A DNA stretch of 11,796 nucleotides from CAYWNK01 sp047639615. GTDB lineage: Bacteria; Planctomycetota; UBA1135; GCA-002686595. The notes beneath the pieces are model-generated. The model did not search any database, had not been told where the DNA came from, and saw nothing but the letters and a program-made list of their open reading frames with translations. The stretch covers positions 1 to 11,796 of the forward strand of contig JBLIOL010000165.1 in the NCBI GenBank assembly GCA_047639615.1, read 5' to 3'. Shown here piece by piece: positions 1-8,108 of this stretch (the first letter of the stretch is position 1; each line of letters begins with the position of its first letter). A program made the position numbers and the translations under genes.

Positions 1-873
1 GACTACTAGCGTGTTGTCCGCCAGCCCGTACTCCTCGAGCGCGTCGAGTACGCGCCCAAAGACCTGGTCCAGGGCCTCGGTCATGCCGGCGTAGCGCGGA
101 TCCTCGATGCCGGGCTGCTTGCCCTTGGCCTCGTACTTCTCGAGCAGGTCCTTCGGCGAGTCCATGGGCCAGTGCACGGTGTAGTGCCAGAGTGCCAGGA
201 AGAAGGGCTGCTCGGTCTCGCTCTCCGCGTGCTCGCGCAGGTAGTCGACCGCCTCGCGGCCGATGCGGTAGGGCAGGTACTCACCTTCGGTCTCGCTGAC
301 CAGGTTCGGGAAGCTGTAGGGCGCGAAGAAGGAGCGTCCCGGGCCGCCCCAGCCATTGCCGCCCAGGTTGATGTCGAAGCCTTGCCGGTCCGGATAGAAG
401 TCCTCTTGGTCGTCCGTGCGTTGGGGGGCAAGGTGCCATTTGCCCATGAAGGCGGTGCGGTAGCCGGCGCTCTGCAGGAGCTCGGCCAGGGTCAGGTGCT
501 CAAGCGCCAATCGATCGCGGCATTCCGCCGGGAGCAGCACGGGATCATCCGGCAGGAAGCCGTCATGGTCCGGCATGTGGTTGGTGATGCGCAGGCGAGC
601 GGGCGCGAGCCCGGTCATGATCGACGCGCGCGTGGGCGAGCACACGGGCGCGGCCGAGTACGCATCCGTGAAGCGCATGGACCCGGCTGCGAAGGCGTCG
701 ATGCGTGGCGTATCTACGGCGGGATTGCCGTAGCAGCCGATGTCGGTCCAACCCAGGTCATCCACGAGCACCAAGAGGATGTTCGGCGGGCTCTTGGAAG
801 GCGTTGGGGCGGAGTTGGGTGCTCCACAGGCACCGGCCAAGGGCAGCAGCAAGCACAGGCGCGAAAGGCTCAT
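1..873 (-). CDS. Arylsulfatase-type sulfatase, probable lipoprotein (C-terminus outside window)
   Basis: Formylglycine-dependent sulfatase that would hydrolyse sulfate esters, probably on polysaccharides outside the cytoplasm. The reverse-strand frame is open for 291 codons and runs off the left edge in frame. The N-terminus is short and hydrophobic and ends in AGAC, with Cys16 as a plausible lipidation site. Family hallmarks in order are VDDLGW with metal-binding Asp38 and Asp39, CSPTR at residues 78-82 with Cys78 as the formylglycine precursor, GKWH at 144-147, and a conserved His at 234 in VHWP. The ATG at 873-871 is preceded by AGGA (complement of 881-884), which supports this start. Members are usually 450-550 residues, so roughly 40 percent is missing. 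It is divergent from the DUF1501 operon, a common planctomycete arrangement. The exact substrate cannot be read from the sequence. The family call is very secure. Confidence 0.95.
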   Translation of the reverse strand, partial: MSLSRLCLLLPLAGACGAPNSAPTPSKSPPNILLVLVDDLGWTDIGCYGNPAVDTPRIDAFAAGSMRFTDAYSAAPVCSPTRASIMTGLAPARLRITNHMPDHDGFLPDDPVLLPAECRDRLALEHLTLAELLQSAGYRTAFMGKWHLAPQRTDDQEDFYPDRQGFDINLGGNGWGGPGRSFFAPYSFPNLVSETEGEYLPYRIGREAVDYLREHAESETEQPFFLALWHYTVHWPMDSPKDLLEKYEAKGKQPGIEDPRYAGMTEALDQVFGRVLDALEEYGLADNTLVV

Positions 874-984
874 GCTGCGATCCTACGGCACTTGCAGGAT
901 TCGGCGTCTACGGGATTTGCCCCGTGGAGGGATCGGGCCCTGGTCCGAACCCCAGAAAGCCGTGCATGCCTTAGTCTGGGTGGC
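874..984. promoter_or_regulatory. Divergent intergenic region, sulfatase / DUF1501 operon
   Basis: These 111 bp separate two divergent start codons, so promoters for both units are expected here. No convincing -35/-10 pair is visible on either strand. A 5-bp inverted repeat, ACGGG at 910-914 with CCCGT at 921-925, has a 6-nt loop and could be incidental at this GC content. The position supports the regulatory role, not a recognised motif. Confidence 0.35.
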
Positions 985-2409
985 ATGCCCAACCCCCTGA
1001 GTCGTCGTTCACTTCTGCGTCTTGGTAGCGGCGGCTTGGTCGGCCTAGGTCTGCCTCCGCTGCTCGGCCTTGAGCAGACTGCCCTGGGTGGTTCCTTGGC
1101 CGCCAAGAGCTTCGGTGGCGCCAAGAGTGTGATCTTGATCTTCCTGCAGGGCGGGCCGAGTCACATCGACCTGTGGGATCCGAAGGACGACGTGCCGGAC
1201 GACGTCCGCAGTGCCTTCAAGACGATTCCGTCCAAGGTGCCGGGCATGGAGCTCACGGAGCTCATGCCGAACCTGGCCAAGGTCACGGACAAGCTGACCT
1301 TGATCCGTAGCATGAGCTACTCGCCGGTGGGGCTCTTCAATCACACGGCCGCGCACTACCAGATGCTCACGGGCTATACGGCCGACAAGGTCAGCCCCTC
1401 TGGTCAGCTCGAGCCGCCCTCGCCCAAGGACTTTCCGAACATCGGTTCGAACATCATTCGCCTGCGGCCGCCCGAGGTTTCGACCTTGCCGCTGGTGATG
1501 CTGCCGCGACCCTTGCAGGAGAGCAATGTGATCGGCAAGGCCGGCACGGCTGGCTTCCTGGGGCGCGCCTACGATCCCTACTATCTCTATCCCTCGGGCG
1601 GCGACCTGGACAACACCAAGATGGACCGGGTCCAGGTGGGGGACTTGGAACTGCGCTCCGAGGTGTCGGCCGAGCGCCTCAAGCGTCGCGCGCGTTTGCT
1701 TGAGCGCATCGGAGGCAAGATGCCCGCAGTGGACAAGGCTGTGGCTAGCTATGACCTCGACGAGTACGCGGAGCAAGCCCTCGACCTGGTCATCTCCGGT
1801 CGCGCGCGCAAGGCCTTCGAGATCAGCGAGGAATCGAACGAGCTGCGCGACCGCTACGGGCGCACGACTTTCGGGCAGAGCTGCTTGATGGCGCGCCGCT
1901 TGGTGGAAGCGGGCACGCGCTTCGTGCAGGTCAACTGGCCTAAGGTCGCGAACTCGGACCTGCACTCCTGGGATGTGCACGTTGGGCTGCAGAAGCGCAT
2001 GAAGGAGATGGCCGCGCCCATGCTCGATCCGGCGCTGGCGACCTTGATCGAGGACTTGGATCAACGCGGCAAGCTCGACGAGACCCTGGTGGTTTGCGTT
2101 GGTGAATTCGGACGCAGTCCGCGTAAGGGTCTGAGCACCTCCGGCAATGTGAACGACGCCGACGGGCGCGATCACTGGCCCTATTGCTTCACGGCGGTGG
2201 TGGCCGGCGGCGGCGTCAAGCGCGGCTACGTGCACGGGCGCTCGGACGAAACGGCTTCCGCGCCTCTCGAGAAACCGGTGCACCCCACGGACCTACTGGC
2301 GACCATCTACCACGCGATTGGGATCAAGCCCCACACCATGGTCATGAACCACCTCGACCAACCGCGCGAGCTGGTCAAGGGCAACCCCGTGCTGGACCTG
2401 TTCTCATGA
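985..2409 (+). CDS. DUF1501 family exported protein with Tat signal
   Basis: A 474-residue member of DUF1501, a family with an alkaline-phosphatase/sulfatase-like fold and no firmly established reaction. I chose the ATG at 985 because a twin-arginine signal follows at once (SRRSLLRLG, Arg7-Arg8, then a Gly/Leu-rich stretch to about residue 30). The frame is open far upstream, but that part is antisense to the sulfatase and is not protein-like. Family motifs seen are FLQGGPSHIDLWDPK at 53-67, GEFGRSP starting at about 373, and GRDHWP at 394-399. The length fits the usual 430-490 residues. Tat export suggests folding, perhaps with metal, in the cytoplasm before secretion. The stop codon overlaps the next ATG, so translation is probably coupled. 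No strong Shine-Dalgarno is visible, only a GGGTGG stretch shortly before the ATG. Confidence 0.93.
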   Translation: MPNPLSRRSLLRLGSGGLVGLGLPPLLGLEQTALGGSLAAKSFGGAKSVILIFLQGGPSHIDLWDPKDDVPDDVRSAFKTIPSKVPGMELTELMPNLAKVTDKLTLIRSMSYSPVGLFNHTAAHYQMLTGYTADKVSPSGQLEPPSPKDFPNIGSNIIRLRPPEVSTLPLVMLPRPLQESNVIGKAGTAGFLGRAYDPYYLYPSGGDLDNTKMDRVQVGDLELRSEVSAERLKRRARLLERIGGKMPAVDKAVASYDLDEYAEQALDLVISGRARKAFEISEESNELRDRYGRTTFGQSCLMARRLVEAGTRFVQVNWPKVANSDLHSWDVHVGLQKRMKEMAAPMLDPALATLIEDLDQRGKLDETLVVCVGEFGRSPRKGLSTSGNVNDADGRDHWPYCFTAVVAGGGVKRGYVHGRSDETASAPLEKPVHPTDLLATIYHAIGIKPHTMVMNHLDQPRELVKGNPVLDLFS

Positions 2410-3812
2410 GCGTGTTCGGATTGCGGCGAATGGGAGTCATGGGCGGCCTGCTGCTGCTCAGCTCCACCATGGGAATGGCCCGTCAGGAGCAAGACCCCGC
2501 GCAGGAGGTCAGCTTCGCGCGCGATGTGCTGCCGATCATGCGCGCTCAATGTCAGGCTTGCCATCAGCCGGCGAAGGCGGAGGGCGGGATCATCCTGATG
2601 AACCATGCGCAGCTGCTGGTGAGCATCGACGAGATGCCGCTGGTGGTTCCGGGCAAGCCGGAGGAGAGCCTGCTGCTGGACTTGATCATCGCGGATGGCG
2701 ACACGCCGCCGGAGATGCCCGTGGATCGCCCACCCTTGACCGAGCAGCAGGTCGAACTCATCAAGCGTTGGATCGCGGCCGGTGCTCCGGACGATTCCAT
2801 CGCGGAGGACGGGCACCATGCGCCCGAGCTCTACCCGCGCCCCCCGGTGGTCACCAGTTTGGCCTTTTCCCCCGACGGCAACCTGTTGGCGGTGAGCGGT
2901 CGCGGCGAGGTGCTCCTGCACGAGGTCGGGGATCGCCTGACGCCGAGCCCGGCGGGCCGCCTGGCCGGTCTCTCGGAACGCATCGAGTCGATCGCCTTCT
3001 CGCCCGATGGCAAGCGCTTAGCGGTGGCTGGCGGCAGCCCGGGCCTGCAGGGCGAGGTACAGATTTGGTCCGTTGCAAAGGCTGAACTGCTCTTGTCCTT
3101 AGCCGTTACCTACGACACCCTGCGCGGAATCAGCTGGTCGCACGACGGCACGCGCGTGGCCTTCGGTGGCAAGGACAACAGCTTGCGCATCATCGACGCG
3201 CAGAGCGGCGAGCAGTTGCTCTACCAGGGCGCCCACAGCGACTGGGTGCTCGACACGACCTTCTCCTCCGATGACAGCCATCTGGTTTCGGTGGGGCGCG
3301 ATCGCTCCATGAAGCTCTCGCTGGTCTCGAGTCAGCAGTTCATCGACAACATCACGAGCATCACTCCGGGTGCGCTCAAGGGCGGCTTGATGACCGTCGA
3401 GCGTCATCCAAGCAAGGACGAGCTCTTGATCGGCGGCGCCGATGGCTTGCCGAAGATCTACCGCATGTACCGCGAGAAGAAGCGCGTCATCGGTGACGAC
3501 TACAACCTGATCCGGGCCTTCGATCGCTTGCCTGGGCGGGTCTTCTGCGCCACGTGGGATCCTGCGGGTGAGCGCGTGGCCATCGCTGGCGGCCTGCGTG
3601 ATGCGGGCCTCGTGCGCGTGCACGAAGTGGCCGAAGGCAAGCAACTCTGGGAGCGCAAGTTCCCGTCCAGTATCTACACCGCGGACTACGACCCGACGGG
3701 CAGCCGCCTAGCGGTGGGCGGCTTCGAGGGCTTGGTTTGGGTGCTTAGCACCGAGACAGGCAGCGTCATCAACGAGTTCATTCCGGTCCCCATGGCCGCG
3801 CAAGACCAATGA
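2406..3812 (+). CDS. Exported cytochrome c (PSCyt1) - WD40 propeller fusion
   Basis: A 468-residue exported protein with an N-terminal planctomycete-type cytochrome c domain and a C-terminal beta-propeller. Residues 1-25 form a signal peptide ending near GMA. The c-type heme site is CQACH (Cys49, Cys52, His53). Met104 in the PPEMP segment is the likely distal ligand, and the domain closes with IKRWIAAGA at about 119-127. From about residue 146 I count seven WD40-like blades, recognised by recurring (A/T)FSPDG-type strands followed by LAV.GG-type strands. Only the fourth blade keeps a near-classical His...Asp pattern; the others are degenerate. Its ATG overlaps the DUF1501 stop as ATGA, and its own stop overlaps the next ATG. 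The product probably acts outside the cytoplasm in electron transfer or as a scaffold with its neighbours. The architecture is clear but the partner and reaction are unknown. Confidence 0.93.
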   Translation: MSVFGLRRMGVMGGLLLLSSTMGMARQEQDPAQEVSFARDVLPIMRAQCQACHQPAKAEGGIILMNHAQLLVSIDEMPLVVPGKPEESLLLDLIIADGDTPPEMPVDRPPLTEQQVELIKRWIAAGAPDDSIAEDGHHAPELYPRPPVVTSLAFSPDGNLLAVSGRGEVLLHEVGDRLTPSPAGRLAGLSERIESIAFSPDGKRLAVAGGSPGLQGEVQIWSVAKAELLLSLAVTYDTLRGISWSHDGTRVAFGGKDNSLRIIDAQSGEQLLYQGAHSDWVLDTTFSSDDSHLVSVGRDRSMKLSLVSSQQFIDNITSITPGALKGGLMTVERHPSKDELLIGGADGLPKIYRMYREKKRVIGDDYNLIRAFDRLPGRVFCATWDPAGERVAIAGGLRDAGLVRVHEVAEGKQLWERKFPSSIYTADYDPTGSRLAVGGFEGLVWVLSTETGSVINEFIPVPMAAQDQ

Positions 3813-6800
3813 GAAGTCAATCGATCGCCGCCGGCCTGCTGGCATTCATCCTCGCGGGCACTTCGGGGCACAGCTTGGCCCACGAGACTGAGCCTAAGGG
3901 CGCACTGGTCGAGAGGAGCAGGGCTGTGAGCCTCGCGGCTCACCCTGAGCGTATCGTGCTCGAGCGCTCGGCTGCCTATAGCCAGTTGCTACTCACCGCT
4001 CGCGACGCCAGTGGCCGTGCCTTCGACGCCACGCGCATGGCACGAGTCACCGACGAGTCGGAGCACCTGACGATGGACGACCGCGGCCTGATTCGGCCGC
4101 TTGCCAACGGCAGCGGCGAGCTGCTGCTGCAGCTGGATGGTGTAGAAGTTCGTGTGCCCTACGAGGTGAAGGGCATGGAATTGAGCGCAGCTCCGAGCTT
4201 CCGCAACGATGTCATGCCCGTGCTCTCGGCTTCGGGATGCAACACCGGCAGCTGTCACGGATCGGCCGATGGTAAGCAGGGCTTTAAGCTTTCCCTACGC
4301 GGCTACGACCCGCTCTTCGATCACACGGCCCTTACCGACGACCTTTTTGCGCGGCGTTTCGATCGCGTGCGTCCGGAGCAGAGTCTGTTCCTTAAGAAGC
4401 CCACCGCTGCCGTGCCCCACGGGGGCGGCCAGGCGTTGGAGCCTGGCTCGCACAACTACGAGACCATGCGTGCTTGGGCTCAGGCCGGCGCGCAGTTGGA
4501 CGCGGCTGATGCGCGCGTTACCAGCCTCGAGATCCTGCCCCAGGACGCCACTATCGGAGTCATCGGTGAGCACCAACAGTTCGCCGTCATGGCGAACTAC
4601 GCCGACGGTAGCCGCCGCGACGTGACGGCCCACGCCTTCGTGGAGACCAACGACACGGAGGTCACTTCCGTTGACAGCCGCTCCCTCGTAAGCGGACTGC
4701 GCCGCGGCGAGGCCGCGATCATGGCGCGCTACGAGGGCCAGTACGCAGCCACACGCCTCTACATCCGCGGTGATCGTGAAGGCTGGAGCTGGGAAGCGCA
4801 GCCCACTTACAACTACATTGATGAGCGTGTCTACGCCAAGCTCGAGGAGATCGAGTCAGGCGCTAGCGAACTCTGCACGGATGCTGAGTATCTGCGCCGC
4901 GTGACCCTCGACCTGACAGGGACCCAGCCGGCAGTACGCGACACGCGTCAGTTCCTGATGGACACTCGCGACAGTCGGGTCAAACGCGAGGAACTGGTGG
5001 AGCGCCTGATCGGCAGCCCCGACTTTGTCGATCACTGGACCAACAAGTGGTGCGACCTGCTGCAGGTCAACAGCACCTTCCTGGGCAAGCAAGGCGCGCG
5101 CAACTTCCGTGATTGGGTGCAGGCCGGCGTGGCCAGCAACAAGCCCTACGACAAGTTCGTGCACGCGCTGCTCGACACCTCGGGCAAGACCTCGGAAGCG
5201 CCGCCGGCCTCCTACTACCAGATCCTGCGCGAGCCGGACCTGGCCATGGAGAACAGCACGCAGCTCTTCCTGGGCATCCGCTTCAACTGCAACAAGTGCC
5301 ACGACCATCCCTTCGAGCGCTGGACCCAGAAGGATCACTGGCAGCTAGCTTCTTTCTTCGCGCAGGTGGATCGCAAGCCCGTGGGCGGCAGCGCCATGCT
5401 GCGCGGAGGTGTGCCGGCCGATGAGCTGATCGGCGACAAGGACGAGGGCGAGGTGCACTATCCCGATAGCACGCGCGTGGCTCCGCCGCTGTTTCCCTAC
5501 GAACACGCGGGCAGTAAGCCGGAAGCCGGCACGCGACGCGCCCAGCTAGCAGCTTGGACCACCGCTCCGGAGAATCCCTACTTCGCACGCAGCATGGCCA
5601 ACCGTCTGTGGAGCTACTTCATGGGTCGTGGGATCATCGACCCGGTTGATGACATCCGCGCGGGTAACCCCGCCACTCATCCCGAACTGCTGGACCAGTT
5701 GACCGCCCAGTTCATCGATGAGGGCTTCGACCTGCGCTCGCTCATGCGCACCATCTGCAACAGCCGCACCTACCAACACTCGGTGGCCACCACCCAGTGG
5801 AACGCGGGCGATGACATCAACTACGGCCACGCCCTGGCGCGCAGGCTGCCCTCGGAGGTGCTCTTCGATGCGGTGCATCAGGCCACCGGTACGCGCGCCA
5901 ATCTCCCAGGCGTCCGCAAGGGAACCCGCGCGGTGCAGTTGCTCGATCCCAGCACCAAGAGCCCGGACGGATTCCTGGACCTCTTCGGCCGGCCCCCGCG
6001 CGAGAGCGCCTGCGAGTGCGAGCGCAGCGGTGGCATGTCCCTGGGTCAGGCCCTAAACCTGATCAACGGCCCGACCCTCGGTGATGCCCTACGGGATAGC
6101 ACGGGCAGCATCGCTGAGTTGCTCGAGGTGGAGCGCGATCGCGGCGCCATCCTGGAAGAGCTCTACCTGTCCTTCCTCTGCCGTTATCCCACGGCCGAGG
6201 AGACCGCGGAGCTAACGCTAGCGCTCGATCCCCGGGACATTGCTAACCGTGATGCGCTCAGTCCAGAGCGCAGTGCGGCATTGACGAAGACCCTCGCCGA
6301 TTGGGAGCGCGACAACCGTCCGATCCTGGATTGGGAAGTTCTGACACCGGTCAGTGCCCTCACCACCGGCAAGAGCACGCTCGAGATCCAAGCGGACGGC
6401 AGCGTGCTCGCCACGGGCGAGGTGGACGAGAAGGTGACCTACACCATCATCGCACCGACGGGTGCCGGCGCTATCACTGGCGTTCGTCTGGAGGTCCTGC
6501 CCCTTGAGAAGGACGGTAATCCGAGCGGCCCCGGACGAACCGAGCACGGCAACTTCGTGCTCAACGAATTCCGCGTATCCGCCGTTCCCCTGGGCATGCC
6601 TACCGGCAGCGCGCCGGTAGAGTTTCAAACCGCCAGCGTCAGCTTCGCCCAATCGGGCTGGGCCCCCGCCGGCTTGATCGACGGCAAGCCCGGCACTGGT
6701 TGGGCCATTCAGCCGCGCTACAACCAGGCACATGTGGCCGTGTTCGAGACCAAGGCCGACCTCGCTAGCTCCCTGCTGGTGATCAACCTCGACCAGAACT

Positions 6801-7060
6801 ACGGCAGCCAGCACGTTATCGGTAACCTGCGTATCTCCGTGACCCGGGAAGCGCGCCCGGTGCGCCACCATGCCATGCCCGAGCACGTGGCCGTAGCCTT
6901 GCTGCTTCCCGCTCCCGAGCGCAGCGCCGAACAAGTCGCTGCGATCTATCGCGAGTTCATTAGCAAGTACCCTGCGCTCGAGCAGGAAATTCTGCTGAGT
7001 GCTACCCAGGATTTGGCGTGGGCCTTGGGGAACAGCCCCGCATTCCTGTTCAATCGGTAA
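3809..7060 (+). CDS. Exported DUF1549 - Big2-like - DUF1553 protein (PSCyt2/PSD1)
   Basis: A 1083-residue exported protein typical of Planctomycetota and of unknown reaction. Residues 1-24 look like a signal peptide ending at SLA. Near residue 144 is a cytochrome-like segment with Cys144-X4-Cys149-His150 followed by Gly. A Big2-like immunoglobulin domain spans about 237-322. DUF1549 runs from about 334 to 545 and contains CNKCHDHPFERW with Cys494, Cys497 and His498. DUF1553 starts at about 577 with NPYFARSMANRLW and ends with the typical NSPAFLFNR. A beta-rich block of about 170 residues (about 840-1012) interrupts DUF1553; it resembles the carbohydrate-binding-like insertion I recall from related planctomycete proteins. 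The ATG at 3809 overlaps the preceding stop. The co-translated DUF1501 and PSCyt1-WD40 neighbours suggest one extracytoplasmic complex, which is inference. The domain assignments are strong. Confidence 0.94.
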   Translation: MRSQSIAAGLLAFILAGTSGHSLAHETEPKGALVERSRAVSLAAHPERIVLERSAAYSQLLLTARDASGRAFDATRMARVTDESEHLTMDDRGLIRPLANGSGELLLQLDGVEVRVPYEVKGMELSAAPSFRNDVMPVLSASGCNTGSCHGSADGKQGFKLSLRGYDPLFDHTALTDDLFARRFDRVRPEQSLFLKKPTAAVPHGGGQALEPGSHNYETMRAWAQAGAQLDAADARVTSLEILPQDATIGVIGEHQQFAVMANYADGSRRDVTAHAFVETNDTEVTSVDSRSLVSGLRRGEAAIMARYEGQYAATRLYIRGDREGWSWEAQPTYNYIDERVYAKLEEIESGASELCTDAEYLRRVTLDLTGTQPAVRDTRQFLMDTRDSRVKREELVERLIGSPDFVDHWTNKWCDLLQVNSTFLGKQGARNFRDWVQAGVASNKPYDKFVHALLDTSGKTSEAPPASYYQILREPDLAMENSTQLFLGIRFNCNKCHDHPFERWTQKDHWQLASFFAQVDRKPVGGSAMLRGGVPADELIGDKDEGEVHYPDSTRVAPPLFPYEHAGSKPEAGTRRAQLAAWTTAPENPYFARSMANRLWSYFMGRGIIDPVDDIRAGNPATHPELLDQLTAQFIDEGFDLRSLMRTICNSRTYQHSVATTQWNAGDDINYGHALARRLPSEVLFDAVHQATGTRANLPGVRKGTRAVQLLDPSTKSPDGFLDLFGRPPRESACECERSGGMSLGQALNLINGPTLGDALRDSTGSIAELLEVERDRGAILEELYLSFLCRYPTAEETAELTLALDPRDIANRDALSPERSAALTKTLADWERDNRPILDWEVLTPVSALTTGKSTLEIQADGSVLATGEVDEKVTYTIIAPTGAGAITGVRLEVLPLEKDGNPSGPGRTEHGNFVLNEFRVSAVPLGMPTGSAPVEFQTASVSFAQSGWAPAGLIDGKPGTGWAIQPRYNQAHVAVFETKADLASSLLVINLDQNYGSQHVIGNLRISVTREARPVRHHAMPEHVAVALLLPAPERSAEQVAAIYREFISKYPALEQEILLSATQDLAWALGNSPAFLFNR

Positions 7061-8080
7061 GTGGCGAAGGACCGCGACCTGGGCGGAGGGCTGCTATCCC
7101 GGCAAGTAATCCTGAGCGCCTGCTTCGGCGGGCTGGGGACTCTTGCAGCCATCCTGTTCTTGGGCGACCCATCGGAGCGGGGGTTGGGGCTGGCCAAGAC
7201 CTTCGGGAACCTGATGCTGGTTCCCTACTTCGTTGGCATCGTTACTTTGCTAGCACTGCTCTTGCAGGGCCCGATTCTGAATGAAAAGCGGCGGCCGGTT
7301 GGCATCGGCCTCGCCTACTACTGCATCCTCATTTTGCTCATGCCAATGTTGCCTGGAGGGGGCACGGCCTTCCGCGCATTGCCCGGAAGCTCATCCAGCT
7401 GGGCCAACGTGCCGCTTGCCATGGGGACCGGTTTGGTTGGTGCACTCTTCACCGGACTCATCTTTGCTGTCCTTGGGCTACCGCTGGTGTATGCAGCAAT
7501 CGCCTTCTCGCGAGCCCTGAACCGGCAGGTTTGTATTGATGGCGGGCTAGCCGCAGGTGAGTCATGCGGTTCTGTGCATGACCCCGATCGTCATGACTCG
7601 CCGAGAGGCGGTCTCTTGAGCAGGACCGAATTGACGCGGACCCTGATCATGTTCAATTGCTTCGCCGTCCTTGGCACGCTCGGCCTGTTGATGATCTTCG
7701 TCGCCCTGGCCGTCATGTACCACTTTCCCGTGGCGCGACAGATGAGTGCCTTAGGGCTGCCGTTCATCTTGACGACATCCCTGCTCGCCCTCTGGTATAG
7801 GTCTGGCATCATGAATCCGGAACGGAGCCCTATGGAGTTAGCGTTCCGCTATTACGGCGCGCTCAGCGTGTGCAGCGTGGGTACGTTTAGTGCGGCGCTC
7901 ATGTGGCACTCATCTGGTACGGAGGCGATCAGTCCGGAGATGGTGGCGGGAGCGCTCTTCATCTACTCGGTTGCCATGGTTATCACCGCTTGCCTGTTCG
8001 CGTGCTTCGGACTGCCGCTGGTGTACATAGCGATCACCTCCACGCGGACCATCGTTCGTAAGCTGGGTCTCAGCTCGTGA
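7061..8080 (+). CDS. Eight-helix membrane protein built from two homologous halves
   Basis: I do not recognise this 339-residue protein as a named family. It begins with GTG immediately after the TAA of the preceding gene, so it is probably the last cistron, or one of the last, of that operon. Eight hydrophobic segments lie at about 17-34, 51-70, 81-97, 122-150, 195-218, 230-246, 259-278 and 293-327, four per half. The halves align at an offset of 174-179 residues. Matching pairs are GGLLSR at 9-14 and 183-188, CFGGLGTL at 21-28 and CFAVLGTL at 200-207, the pattern I.N..R.P at 72-79 and 250-257, paired Tyr residues shortly after, and GLPLVY at 139-144 and 317-322. The linker (about 152-181) is hydrophilic. 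No catalytic or transport signature is evident. The coding frame is secure. The GTG start is the least certain point. Confidence 0.8.
   Translation: MAKDRDLGGGLLSRQVILSACFGGLGTLAAILFLGDPSERGLGLAKTFGNLMLVPYFVGIVTLLALLLQGPILNEKRRPVGIGLAYYCILILLMPMLPGGGTAFRALPGSSSSWANVPLAMGTGLVGALFTGLIFAVLGLPLVYAAIAFSRALNRQVCIDGGLAAGESCGSVHDPDRHDSPRGGLLSRTELTRTLIMFNCFAVLGTLGLLMIFVALAVMYHFPVARQMSALGLPFILTTSLLALWYRSGIMNPERSPMELAFRYYGALSVCSVGTFSAALMWHSSGTEAISPEMVAGALFIYSVAMVITACLFACFGLPLVYIAITSTRTIVRKLGLSS
7559..7599. repeat. 8-bp inverted repeat in the linker between the two halves
   Basis: GAGTCATG at 7559-7566 is matched exactly by its reverse complement CATGACTC at 7592-7599, with a 25-nt spacer that holds further copies of CATGA. 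It sits in the coding linker between the duplicated halves of the membrane protein. A role in the duplication is possible but chance is also plausible. Confidence 0.4.
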
Positions 8081-8108
8081 GCAGGTTCGCGTAGGCTGCG
8101 GCCAGACC

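Noticed and set aside
172..984. Open frame extending the DUF1501 gene upstream by 271 codons
   Set aside because: It is antisense to the sulfatase, whose motifs are unmistakable, and the Tat signal starts exactly at ATG 985.
1045..2283. A 412-codon open frame on the minus strand
   Set aside because: It mirrors the DUF1501 gene in GC-rich DNA. Its translation is rich in His, Arg, Ala and Leu with no domain, and the sense strand carries conserved motifs.
6600..6620. An 8-bp stem, 5-nt loop inverted repeat (CTACCGGC/GCCGGTAG)
   Set aside because: It lies inside the DUF1549/1553 coding sequence with no T-tract, and such stems arise easily in GC-rich coding DNA.
6218..6934. A 238-codon minus-strand open frame opposite the DUF1553 insertion
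   Set aside because: This is a codon-bias shadow of the sense gene with no recognisable motif, signal or ribosome-binding site.
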